Source of the DNA: Pelotomaculum sp. PtaU1.Bin035
GTDB lineage: Bacteria > Bacillota > Desulfotomaculia > Desulfotomaculales > Pelotomaculaceae
Reading direction: 5' to 3'
NCBI GenBank assembly: GCA_002067965.1
Contig: MVRN01000108.1
Coordinates: 1-45,434, forward strand
DNA: 45,434 nucleotides
The position numbers and the translations under genes are program-made. Under the pieces are notes generated by a model. The model did not search any database. It saw only the letters and a program-made list of their open reading frames with translations, and was not told where the DNA came from. Numbering within the stretch: the stretch's first letter is position 1; every line of letters starts with the position of its first letter. Positions 1-8,662 of this stretch are shown here, piece by piece.

Positions 1-4
1 CTTT

Positions 5-115
5 TTATCGGCTCGGCGGGGGTAAATCCCCGACCTCAGCGCTCCGAGGCCACACAGCGGCACACAGCGCGACACAGGCGATAACGGCAATCCCGGTGAT
101 CATTTGCTTTTTCAT
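5..115 (-). CDS. Small hypothetical protein with signal-like N-terminus
   Basis: A 36-codon reading frame starts at ATG 115 with an AAAGGAGA ribosome binding site eight bases upstream and ends at TAA 5-7. The product starts with two lysines, has a hydrophobic stretch (about residues 6-21), then WPRS and a proline-rich tail, so it looks like an exported or membrane-anchored peptide. It may be the truncated start of a longer secreted protein, since the stop follows shortly after the hydrophobic segment. It diverges from the regulator gene at 288. I do not recognise the family. Confidence 0.45.
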   Translation of the reverse strand: MKKQMITGIAVIACVALCAAVWPRSAEVGDLPPPSR

Positions 116-238
116 ATGGACCATCTCCTTTCAGCAACAGACAATACCACAGCTTTTCGGAGATAGCTATCAGAAACAACACGAAAAAGCGAAGTTTACT
201 TTATTTATGCGATTAATGATGTTTTTAAGCGTCATATG

Positions 239-247
239 TGATATAAT
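239..247 (+). promoter_or_regulatory. Extended -10 promoter of the XRE/type I RM operon
   Basis: TGATATAAT matches the extended -10 consensus TGnTATAAT exactly. It lies about 40 bases upstream of the GTG start at 288. No good -35 box is visible, which fits an extended -10 promoter. Transcription would start near 254. Confidence 0.5.
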
Positions 248-287
248 CATAAAAACGTGCCCTGAATATAGTGTCGAGGTGAATAGC

Positions 288-509
288 GTGGCGGTAAGTT
301 ATAACAAGCTCTGGAAGCTGCTTATCGACAAAAAAATGAAAAAGAAAGATTTACAGTCTGCAGCAGGCATCAGTTCCAGTCTTATCACAAAGCTTGGGCG
401 CGATGAGCCTGTAACAACAACTGTGCTTATGAAAATATGCACAGCTTTGCAGTGCGATATTGGCGATATCATGGAAATTGTAAAAGATAATACTCAAGGA
501 CGGAAATAA
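288..509 (+). CDS. XRE-family HTH transcriptional regulator
   Basis: A 73-residue Cro/C1-type helix-turn-helix protein covering little more than the DNA-binding domain. The pattern LWKLLIDKKMKKKDL, ISSSLITKLG, then LMKICTALQCDIGDIMEI is typical of short XRE regulators found in mobile and defence regions. The frame is open upstream to 96, but GTG 288 is preferred: GAGGTG sits six bases upstream and a -10 box lies at 242-247. It precedes hsdM by 36 bases and is probably co-transcribed with it. By analogy with controller proteins of restriction systems it may set the timing or level of the operon; that role is inference. Confidence 0.75.
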   Translation: MAVSYNKLWKLLIDKKMKKKDLQSAAGISSSLITKLGRDEPVTTTVLMKICTALQCDIGDIMEIVKDNTQGRK

Positions 510-545
510 TATAGAAACACCTTGAGTTATGGAGGAGATCCTTTA

Positions 546-2983
546 ATGGCAGTTAAGAAAAGCGAACTATACAGCAGTCTATGGGCAAGCTGTGACAGCT
601 TGCGCGGCGGTATGGACAGTTCGCAGTATAAAGATTATATATTGACCCTCTTGTTCGTGAAGTACGTTTCGGACAAGTTTAAGGGCGTTGCCTACGGCGA
701 TATTGACGTTCCGGACGGCGGTAGTTTTGACGATATGCTCGCGCTGATTGGTGACAAGAACATCGCGAGAAGATGGACAAAATTATCGCAAAAATCGCTG
801 ATAAAAACACTTCCCTCCGAGGTGTTATTGACAACGCGCATTTCAATGACGAGGACAAGCTCGGCAAAGGCAAGGAAATGGTCGACAAACTGAGTGAATT
901 GCTCGCCATTTTTCGTGATAAAATGCCGGACTTTAGTCGTAACCGTGCCGACGGAGACGACATCATCGGCGACGCTTACGAATACCTTATGCGGAACTTC
1001 GCCACCGAAAGCGGCAAGAGCAAGGGGCAGTTCTACACCCCCGCCGAGGTGTCGCGCATAATTGCCAAGGTCGTCGGGATTGAACACGCAACTAGCAACG
1101 ATACCACCCTGTACGACCCGGCTTGCGGTTCCGGCTCCCTCCTAATCCGCGCTGCCGAAGCCGCACCTGTAGATGTAGCTATATATGGTCAGGAGAAAGA
1201 AGTCACTACCGCCGGTCTTGCCCGGATGAACCTCGTTCTGCATAACCGAGCGACCGCCGAGATTAAAGGCGGTTACAGCACCTTCTCCGACCCGCAGTAT
1301 AAGAACCCTAACGATGATGGGGCGTTGCGACAGTTTGACTTTGCCGTGGTTAATCCTCCGTTCTCCGACAAGAACTGGACACACGGACTGAAAGAGTACG
1401 GGCGTTTTGACGGCTATGGCGACTGTCCGCCGCAGAAGAACGGCGATTTCGCTTGGCTGCTTCACATTATCAAATCGCTGAAGCGCAACGGAAAAGCGGC
1501 GGTCATTCTTCCCCACGGTGTACTGTTCCGAGGAAACGCCGAAGCAACTATCCGCCAGTCGCTTATAGACAAAGGCTATATTAAAGGTATCATCGGATTG
1601 CCAGCGAACTTGTTCTACGGCACAGGCATACCCGCTTGTATAATTGTCATCGACAAGGAAAACGCCGACGAGCGGGACGGCATCTTTATGATACACGCGA
1701 GTCGCGACTTCATCAAAGACGGCAACAAGAACCGTCTGCGCGAGCGCGATGTTTATAAAATCACAACGGTGTTCAACCAGCGGATTGAGTTGCCGAAATA
1801 CTCCCGCTTTGTACCGAACAGTGAGATAAAGGAAAAGAACGCCTACAACCTCAACATTCCCCGTTATATCGACGGTGCAGCGGCTGAGGATTTGCAGAGC
1901 ATCGACGGTCATCTCAATGGCGGTATTCCGTCCGAGGACGTGGAGAGCTTGTCACGCTATTGGGAGACTTTCCCGAATCTGCGCGGACAGTTGTTCGCGC
2001 CTTTCCGCAACGGCTTTGATTCTCTGACCGTCGGCAAGGAAGAGGTGCGTGACACCATCTTCGGCGACGAGGAGTTTTCCGCTTATGCCGACACGGTAGA
2101 AACCGCCTTCGAGAGTTGGAAGTCAAAAGTTGACGGCAAACTCCGCGCCGTTGACAGCTCGACAAAACCCAAGCTGTTGATTGCCGAAATCGCCGAGATA
2201 ATGATTGAGGCGTTCGCTTCCGTTACACTAGTGGATAAATACGATGCCTACGAGGTGCTGCTGTCCTATTGGAACGAGGTAATGTCCGATGACGTGTACC
2301 TGCTTGTTCAGGACGGGTATAAAGCCGTTCGTGATATTGAGGTGTTTACCAAAACAAGCACCAAGAAAAAGAAGGACGGCACGGAGGAAACAAAAACCAC
2401 CGAAATAGGCTGGGACAGCAAACTTGTGCCGAAAGCGCTTGTAATAGAGATGTTCTTCTCTGCGGAGCAAAAAGTGATTAAAGATACCGATACAGTCATT
2501 GCGGCGGCGCAGGCTGAACTGGACGAGATGATCGAGAACGCCGAGGAAGATTCCGTCATAAACGACGTACTTAAGGATAATGGCAATCTCGATAAAGCGG
2601 GGCTTAAGAAAAAACTGAAAGAAAAAACGCTTGACACAGACGACATGACGGTCTTGCAGAAACTGTCCGACTTAGTGGTAAGGGTTGATGAAGGTACGAA
2701 GACACTGAAAGACCTCCGCGCCGCGCTCGATAAAAAAGTCCGCGAGCAGTACGCTAAACTCACCGACGACCAGTGCTTGGAACTTCTGCTGGAACGCAAA
2801 TGGTATAGCACTCTTGTGAACGGTATCTATGCGCTATATACGGCGGTGAGCCACCGCATATCCGACCGTGTGAGGGAACTCAACGAACGCTATGAGCAAA
2901 CCCTGCCCGCTCTTGAAGCCGAGGTTGCACAGCTTGAAACCAAGGTCAAATCTCATTTGGAAAGGATGGGGTTTGTATGGTGA
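546..2983 (+). CDS. hsdM: Type I restriction-modification DNA methyltransferase HsdM, frameshifted
   Basis: N6-adenine methyltransferase subunit of a type I restriction system. The SAM-binding motif DPACGSGSLL and the catalytic NPPF motif (VNPPFSDKNW) are present, and a long charged C-terminal extension follows. The start at ATG 546 has GGAGGAG eight bases upstream. The gene is in two frames: the N-terminus runs from 546 to about 764 (through GDKNI), and the rest runs in the frame open from 773 (MDKIIAKIADKN). Inserting one G near 764-766 restores the expected family reading GDKNIGEKMDKII, so a single base is missing. Either the gene is inactivated in this strain or the sequence has an error. 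An internal start at 773 would lose about 75 N-terminal residues. The 3' end overlaps hsdS by seven bases. Confidence 0.88.
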
Positions 2984-4860
2984 CGTGGGAAGAAGTTGAA
3001 CTGTTATCGCTGTCAAACGGCGGTATGCAAAACGGGGTGTTCTACGAAGTTTCGCGCAAAGGCAGTGGGATACCTTTGATAAATGTGGGTGACCTGTACC
3101 AATCCGCTCCTATCACATACGAGCGGTTGGAGTTGTTTGATGCGAACGATGACGAAATAAAACGGTTTTCGGTCAATGATGGTGACCTGTTCTTTACACG
3201 TTCATCTGTTGTAGCAAGTGGAATAGCGCATTGCAATTATTACCGCAAAACAACGGAAAAGAAACCTGTTGTCTTCGATAGTCACGTTATTCGCTTCAAA
3301 ACAGATACAACGAAAGTTGTACCAATGTACTTATATTTGCAGTGCATATCGCCAAAGGCGCGGAAGTTTTTTGTGGCGAACGCAAAGACCGCCACTATGA
3401 CAACTATCGACCAAGACATACTTGGCAAGTGTTTGATTGACCTCCCGCCGCTCCCCGAGCAACGGGCAATCGCCGCTGCACTGTCGGATATGGACGGCTA
3501 CATTGCCGCGCTCGAACAGCTCATCGCCAAGAAACGCGCCGTCAAGCAGGGCGCAATGCAGGAGCTGCTCACGGGAAAGCGGCGGCTGCCGGGGTTTAGC
3601 GGGGAGTGGGTGGAGAAGAAGTTGGGAGACTTATTTGATATAACATCGAGTAAGAGAGTATTCCAAAGTGAGTGGCGGCCATCGGGTGTCCCTTTCTATC
3701 GCGCAAGAGAAATAGCAGTGTTGAGCGAAAAAGGAAGTGTAGATAACGAGCTTTTTATTAGTTATGAAATGTATGAACAATACACACGGGAATATGGCAG
3801 TATTCAATCCGATGATGTTCTGATTACTGGCGTTGGCACACTTGGAAAGGTTTATGTTGTAAAAGAGGGTGACAGATTTTACTTCAAGGATGGTAACATT
3901 ATTTGGTTAAAATCCAAGCACCTTATTAACTCTAATTTTCTTAGGCAGTTGTATTTTACGGAAGCGATTATTAGTCAGGTCTTTGGAACTTCTGGGGGGT
4001 CAACTGTGGGAACGTATACCATTAAAAACGCGAATGAAACTATTGTTCCATATCCACCCCTTGACGAGCAAACCGCCATCGCTGAAATCCTCTCCGATAT
4101 GGACGCGGAGATTGACGCGCTGACGGCGAAGCTAAACAAACTTCGGAACATCAAACAAGGAATGATGTCCGAACTGCTGTCGGGCAGAATACGGCTCACG
4201 GAACAGGAAGCCGCACCCGAAGCGGTCGCCGCTACGAAGAGTGCGGAGTTGCCGAAGCAAGAAACGGCAACCGAAACAGCGCATAAGGGTGGACACAATC
4301 AGCAATTCGACGATGCCGTGATGATTGCGGGTATTGTAAATGCCCTCTATTCAGACAAGTATCCGCTTGGCAGAAAGAAAGTGCAAAAGTGCCTTTATCT
4401 TCTGCGCCGCCATCAGGATGAAAGCACGGCGGCGTTCAAAAAGAAGGCAGCGGGCCCCTACGCCGACGAAGTACGGTACAAAGGCGGCGAGCCGATAGCC
4501 CAAAGCGCACATTATATCGCCACAACGACCGTTAAGGACAAAGGCACCACCTTTGCGCGGGGCAGCAACATCAGTCAAGCTCTTGGTTATATCAAAAGCT
4601 GGGGCAAGCAGGGCGACATTCAATGGGTGACCGACAAACTCAAATTCAAGAAGGTTGACGAGTTGGAACTGCTGGCCACTGTGGACATGGCTATCTGTGA
4701 CTTGGAGGAAGCAGGAACCGCTGTTTCCGTCGCTGCCATCAAACACCTGATCGCGACCAATGAGGAGTGGAAAGCAAAGCTGAAAAAGCAGACATTCAGC
4801 GACGCCAACATCGCCCGTGCAATCCGAGAACTACAGACTCTGTTGCAAGGAGGGAACTGA
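2977..4860 (+). CDS. hsdS: Type I restriction specificity subunit HsdS with C-terminal extension
   Basis: DNA sequence-recognition subunit of the type I complex. Two target-recognition domains (about residues 1-150 and 215-360) are each followed by the conserved helical spacer: PPLPEQRAIAAALSDMD at about 152 and PPLDEQTAIAEILSDMD at about 362. The protein has 627 residues, whereas HsdS proteins usually have 400-450. The extra part from about residue 415 begins with a low-complexity Ala/Glu/Thr linker and continues as a folded-looking domain containing GRKKVQKCLYLL and KKAAGPYADEVRYKGG. That pattern faintly resembles Panacea/SocA-like domains; I hold this only weakly. ATG 2977 overlaps the end of hsdM, which suggests translational coupling. 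Confidence 0.9.
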   Translation: MVTWEEVELLSLSNGGMQNGVFYEVSRKGSGIPLINVGDLYQSAPITYERLELFDANDDEIKRFSVNDGDLFFTRSSVVASGIAHCNYYRKTTEKKPVVFDSHVIRFKTDTTKVVPMYLYLQCISPKARKFFVANAKTATMTTIDQDILGKCLIDLPPLPEQRAIAAALSDMDGYIAALEQLIAKKRAVKQGAMQELLTGKRRLPGFSGEWVEKKLGDLFDITSSKRVFQSEWRPSGVPFYRAREIAVLSEKGSVDNELFISYEMYEQYTREYGSIQSDDVLITGVGTLGKVYVVKEGDRFYFKDGNIIWLKSKHLINSNFLRQLYFTEAIISQVFGTSGGSTVGTYTIKNANETIVPYPPLDEQTAIAEILSDMDAEIDALTAKLNKLRNIKQGMMSELLSGRIRLTEQEAAPEAVAATKSAELPKQETATETAHKGGHNQQFDDAVMIAGIVNALYSDKYPLGRKKVQKCLYLLRRHQDESTAAFKKKAAGPYADEVRYKGGEPIAQSAHYIATTTVKDKGTTFARGSNISQALGYIKSWGKQGDIQWVTDKLKFKKVDELELLATVDMAICDLEEAGTAVSVAAIKHLIATNEEWKAKLKKQTFSDANIARAIRELQTLLQGGN

Positions 4861-4863
4861 CCA

Positions 4864-7800
4864 ATGCCGAGGATTAACGAAGCCGAGCGCAAAACACAAG
4901 ATCGCGTACTCGCCTTGTTCCGAGACAAGGCGGCACTCGGATACGAGTATTGCGGCGACCTGCGCTATCAAACAAATACAAACATAATGACCGAAAAGCT
5001 GACGGCGTGGCTCGTCGGGCGTGGTTACAGCGCAAGCCTGTCCGCAAAGGCTGTTGACGCCCTTGTCCGAGCGGCGGGCAACTTGCAGCAGGGGCTATAC
5101 AAGGCGAATCAGGACGCGTATTCGCTCCTGAAATACGGAGCGAAAGTCAAGGAGAACCCCGGCGAGCCGGAAAAGACGGTTTACTTCATCGACTGGGAAC
5201 ACTCCCACAATAATGAGTTTGCAGTTGCCGAGGAAGTGACGATAAAGTCGGGCAGCGAACGCCGACCCGACCTTGTCGTGTATATCAATGGCATCGCCGT
5301 CGCGGTGATTGAACTGAAAAAGTCCACCGTGTCCGTATCGCAGGGCATACGGCAGAATATTTCCAACCAGAGCGAACATTTCAACAAACCGTTTTTCACT
5401 ACCGTTCAGTTCGTTATGGCGGGAAACAGCGGTGAGGGGCTCCGCTACGGCACGATTAAAACGCGGGAGAAGTATTACCTTGAATGGAAAAACGATGCCG
5501 TCAATACCACGGCACAGCCCCTTGACGGTGTTTCACTCGATATTTTGGAGAAGTGCAAAGCCCTGCCCGATAAACTTGACTGGCAACTTTTCAGTATGTT
5601 CCAGAAGCGGAGGTTCCTCGACCTTATCCATAACTTTGTCGTGTTCGACAAGGGCATTAAGAAAGTGTGCCGCCATAACCAGTTTTTCGGCATAAAGAAG
5701 GCGCAGTTGAAACTCGGCAAGAAACAGGGCGGCATCATCTGGCACACCCAAGGCAGCGGCAAGACGCTAACGATGGTGTGGCTGTCCAAGTGGATACTCG
5801 CCAACAATCCCAACGCTCGTGTGCTGATTGTCACTGACCGCGATGAGTTAGACGAGCAAATGGAGAAGGTCTACAAGGGTGTCGACGAGCAGGTTTACCG
5901 CACAAGTTCCTGCGCTGACCTTGTAGAGAGACTGGATAAGACCGATAAACGGCTGATTTGTTCGCTGATTCATAAGTTTGGTGTGCGTAACAACTCAGAG
6001 AGCAGCGAAAGCCAAGCGAAAAAATCCGTTGAGCAATTCATCAGAGAATTGAAAGCCGCTCTGCCACAAGACTTCAAGGCAAAGGGTGATTTTGTCGTTT
6101 TCGTTGACGAATGTCATAGAACTCAGAGCGGACTATTACACGAGGCAATGAAAGAGATTCTGCCGAACGCAATCTTCATCGGCTTCACGGGGACGCCATT
6201 GCTCGTCAAAGATAAGAAAACAAGCATAGAGGTGTTTTCGCCGGGGTATATCCATACCTACAAATATGATGAGGCTGTCGCAGACGGCGTAGTTCTTGAC
6301 CTGCGGTATGAAGCCCGCGACATCGAGCAGATAATCACCGCACAGGACAAGATTGACGCATACTTCGACGCAAAGACACGCGGGCTGAATGACGCGGCAA
6401 AAGCAAAACTCAAGTCCAAATGGGGCAATATGCAAAAGGTGTACAGTTCCCGCAAGCGGCTTGAGGTTATCGCCGAGGATGTTATCGCCGACTTCGATAT
6501 CAAAAACCGGCTCGCTGACGGAAACGGCAATGCTATGCTCGTGGCGGATTCGATTTACTCCGCTTGCAAGTATTACGAAATTTTCCAGTCACGCGGGTTC
6601 AGACAGTGCGCGATTGTTACTTCGTTTGTGCCGCTTGAAAGCAATCTTCGAACCGAAGCCGAGGACGCGGAGGAGTTTGAGAAATACGAAGTCTATAAAA
6701 AGATGCTGAACGGTCAAAGCGCGGAGGATTTTGAGGCGGAGGCAAAGCGTAAGTTCATCGAGGAACCGGCGCAAATGAAGCTGCTTATCGTCGTCGACAA
6801 GCTGCTGACGGGCTTCGACGCTCCGCCCTGCACCTACCTCTACATTGACAAGTCAATGCACGACCACGGGCTTTTTCAAGCAATCTGCCGCGTAAACCGT
6901 CTGGACGGCGAGGAAAAGGACTTCGGCTACATAGTAGACTACAAGCAGTTGTTTGGCGATTTGGCGAACGCTCTTAACAAATACACGTCCGGCGCGTTTG
7001 AGGGCTATGCCGCTGAGGATATTGAGGGTTTAATAAAAGACCGCCTTGGTGAGGCAAAGAAGTACCTTGACGAAACGCTTGAGGAACTCGAAGACCTCTG
7101 CGGCGGCGTTTCCGCTCCGCGCGCTGAAATTGACTATATCCATTACTTCTGCGGCGAGAACGGCGTGGGCGGCATAGACGACGAGTCTTGTTCCCGCAGC
7201 CGTGAGAAACTGTATAAACTCGTAAACCGCCTTGTTCGCGCCTATTCCGAGATTAAGGGCGATATGGACAACGCCGGATACACTGCCGCCGAGCAAGCGG
7301 ATATCGATAAAAAGGTCGTGTTCTATACCGCCCTCAAGGAAACAATCGGAAATGCCAGCGGTGACTTCATCGACCTGAAATCGTATGAAGCAGATATGCG
7401 CCGCCTTATCGATACCTATATCAAAGCTGAGGACAGCCGCAAAATCGGTGAGTTTGATGACTTCACCCTGCTTGACTTTGTTATGGCGCAGGGTGAGCAA
7501 CTTGGCGGCAAGGGCAAGGAAGCCGCAGCCGAGGCGATTGAGAACAATATCCGTAAAAAGGTTGTTGAGAAGATTCTCATCAATCCGAAGTATTATGAAA
7601 AAATGTCGGCCATTCTTGACGAACTCATCAAGGCCCGGCGTGAGGGCACAATTGCCTACGAGAAGATGTTGGAGAGGTATGTTGAACTGGTCAAGAACGC
7701 CGAGAATCTAGAAAATAATCCGCACTATCCTGAAAGCATACGGCATAGCGGAGCGTTACGGGCTTTATATGACAACTGCGGCGAGGACGAGGCTTTGGCG

Positions 7801-7959
7801 ATTGCCCTCGACAAGGCTGTCCGTGAGAGCAAACAAGCCGACTTCCGGCACAATGAATTTAAGGAGCGGCGGATTAAGCAAGCATTGTTTAAGGTGTTGA
7901 ATGACAGAGATGAGGTCGAGCGGGTCTACAACATTGTTGTGGAGCAAGGAGAATATTGA
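4864..7959 (+). CDS. hsdR: Type I restriction endonuclease subunit HsdR
   Basis: Motor and nuclease subunit that translocates DNA with ATP and cuts at a distance from the recognition site. The N-terminal nuclease core shows D136 in RRPDLVVY and the E-x-K pair E150/K152 in AVIELKKS. The superfamily 2 helicase motor has Walker A GSGKT (about 297-301), the DECH box (415-418) and motif III FTGTPL (441-446). Its 1031 residues are normal for the family. The start ATG lies three bases after the hsdS stop, so the gene belongs to the same operon. Restriction activity also needs HsdM, whose gene carries a frameshift. Confidence 0.95.
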   Translation: MPRINEAERKTQDRVLALFRDKAALGYEYCGDLRYQTNTNIMTEKLTAWLVGRGYSASLSAKAVDALVRAAGNLQQGLYKANQDAYSLLKYGAKVKENPGEPEKTVYFIDWEHSHNNEFAVAEEVTIKSGSERRPDLVVYINGIAVAVIELKKSTVSVSQGIRQNISNQSEHFNKPFFTTVQFVMAGNSGEGLRYGTIKTREKYYLEWKNDAVNTTAQPLDGVSLDILEKCKALPDKLDWQLFSMFQKRRFLDLIHNFVVFDKGIKKVCRHNQFFGIKKAQLKLGKKQGGIIWHTQGSGKTLTMVWLSKWILANNPNARVLIVTDRDELDEQMEKVYKGVDEQVYRTSSCADLVERLDKTDKRLICSLIHKFGVRNNSESSESQAKKSVEQFIRELKAALPQDFKAKGDFVVFVDECHRTQSGLLHEAMKEILPNAIFIGFTGTPLLVKDKKTSIEVFSPGYIHTYKYDEAVADGVVLDLRYEARDIEQIITAQDKIDAYFDAKTRGLNDAAKAKLKSKWGNMQKVYSSRKRLEVIAEDVIADFDIKNRLADGNGNAMLVADSIYSACKYYEIFQSRGFRQCAIVTSFVPLESNLRTEAEDAEEFEKYEVYKKMLNGQSAEDFEAEAKRKFIEEPAQMKLLIVVDKLLTGFDAPPCTYLYIDKSMHDHGLFQAICRVNRLDGEEKDFGYIVDYKQLFGDLANALNKYTSGAFEGYAAEDIEGLIKDRLGEAKKYLDETLEELEDLCGGVSAPRAEIDYIHYFCGENGVGGIDDESCSRSREKLYKLVNRLVRAYSEIKGDMDNAGYTAAEQADIDKKVVFYTALKETIGNASGDFIDLKSYEADMRRLIDTYIKAEDSRKIGEFDDFTLLDFVMAQGEQLGGKGKEAAAEAIENNIRKKVVEKILINPKYYEKMSAILDELIKARREGTIAYEKMLERYVELVKNAENLENNPHYPESIRHSGALRALYDNCGEDEALAIALDKAVRESKQADFRHNEFKERRIKQALFKVLNDRDEVERVYNIVVEQGEY

Positions 7960-7962
7960 GCG

Positions 7963-8658
7963 ATGCTGAACATTTCAGGCATACCGATTGAGGTGTGCAA
8001 AAAGGACATAAAGAATATGCACCTCTACGTCAAGCCGCCAAACGGCAACGTGACGGTATCCGCCCCGCTCTCGATGAGCGATGAGGCAATAGAGCGGTTT
8101 GTGCGGACAAAGGTCAGTTGGATAAAGAAGCAGATCGGCAAGTTTGACAATCAACCGCGCCAGTCGGAACGGGAATATGTGTCTGGCGAAACGCTGTATG
8201 TTTGGGGCAAGCAGTATTACCTCCATACCGAGTACGGAAGCAAGAATTCGCTTGTGCTGTTCGGCGATAAGGCTGTGCTGACCGTCCGCAGAGAAAGCAC
8301 CGCCGAACAGCGAGAGAACTTCGTCCGCGAGTGGTATCGGGTACTGCTGAAAGCCGAGATAGCACGGTTGCTTCCCAAATGGGAGAAGATAACGGGCTTG
8401 AAGGCTACCAACTGGCAAACGAAGTATATGACCACCCGCTGGGGAACGTGCAACACGAAAACAGGCAAGATATGGTTGAACTTACAGCTTGCAAAGAAAA
8501 CCCCGGAGTGCCTTGAATATGTTATTCTGCACGAATTGATTCACCTCGTCGAAAAAAGCCATAACGAGCGGTTCGTTTCGCTGATGGATAAGTATATGCC
8601 GATGTGGAGAGAGGTTAAGACAACGCTAAACGGGCAAATACTCGATTACATGGAATAG
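7963..8658 (+). CDS. YgjP-like (DUF45) metallopeptidase
   Basis: A 231-residue protein of the YgjP/DUF45 family, related to SprT and M48 zinc peptidases. The zinc-binding helix HELIH is at residues 190-194 with a further histidine at 200 (KSHNERF). The family hallmark TTRWGTCNTKTGKIWLN precedes it at about 157-173. It starts three bases after hsdR and is clearly in the same operon. Genes of this family are often found directly after hsdR, but their role in restriction systems is not settled; protein turnover of the complex is one possibility. Confidence 0.85.
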   Translation: MLNISGIPIEVCKKDIKNMHLYVKPPNGNVTVSAPLSMSDEAIERFVRTKVSWIKKQIGKFDNQPRQSEREYVSGETLYVWGKQYYLHTEYGSKNSLVLFGDKAVLTVRRESTAEQRENFVREWYRVLLKAEIARLLPKWEKITGLKATNWQTKYMTTRWGTCNTKTGKIWLNLQLAKKTPECLEYVILHELIHLVEKSHNERFVSLMDKYMPMWREVKTTLNGQILDYME

Positions 8659-8662
8659 AGAT

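Noticed and set aside
96-287. Upstream extension of the XRE regulator to ATG 96
   Set aside because: Would include the promoter region, has no ribosome binding site, and its residues do not look like part of an HTH protein.
1142-1912. Long antisense frame of 256 codons inside hsdM
   Set aside because: Shadow of the real gene: hsdM motifs are on the + strand and the antisense frame has no motif or ribosome binding site.
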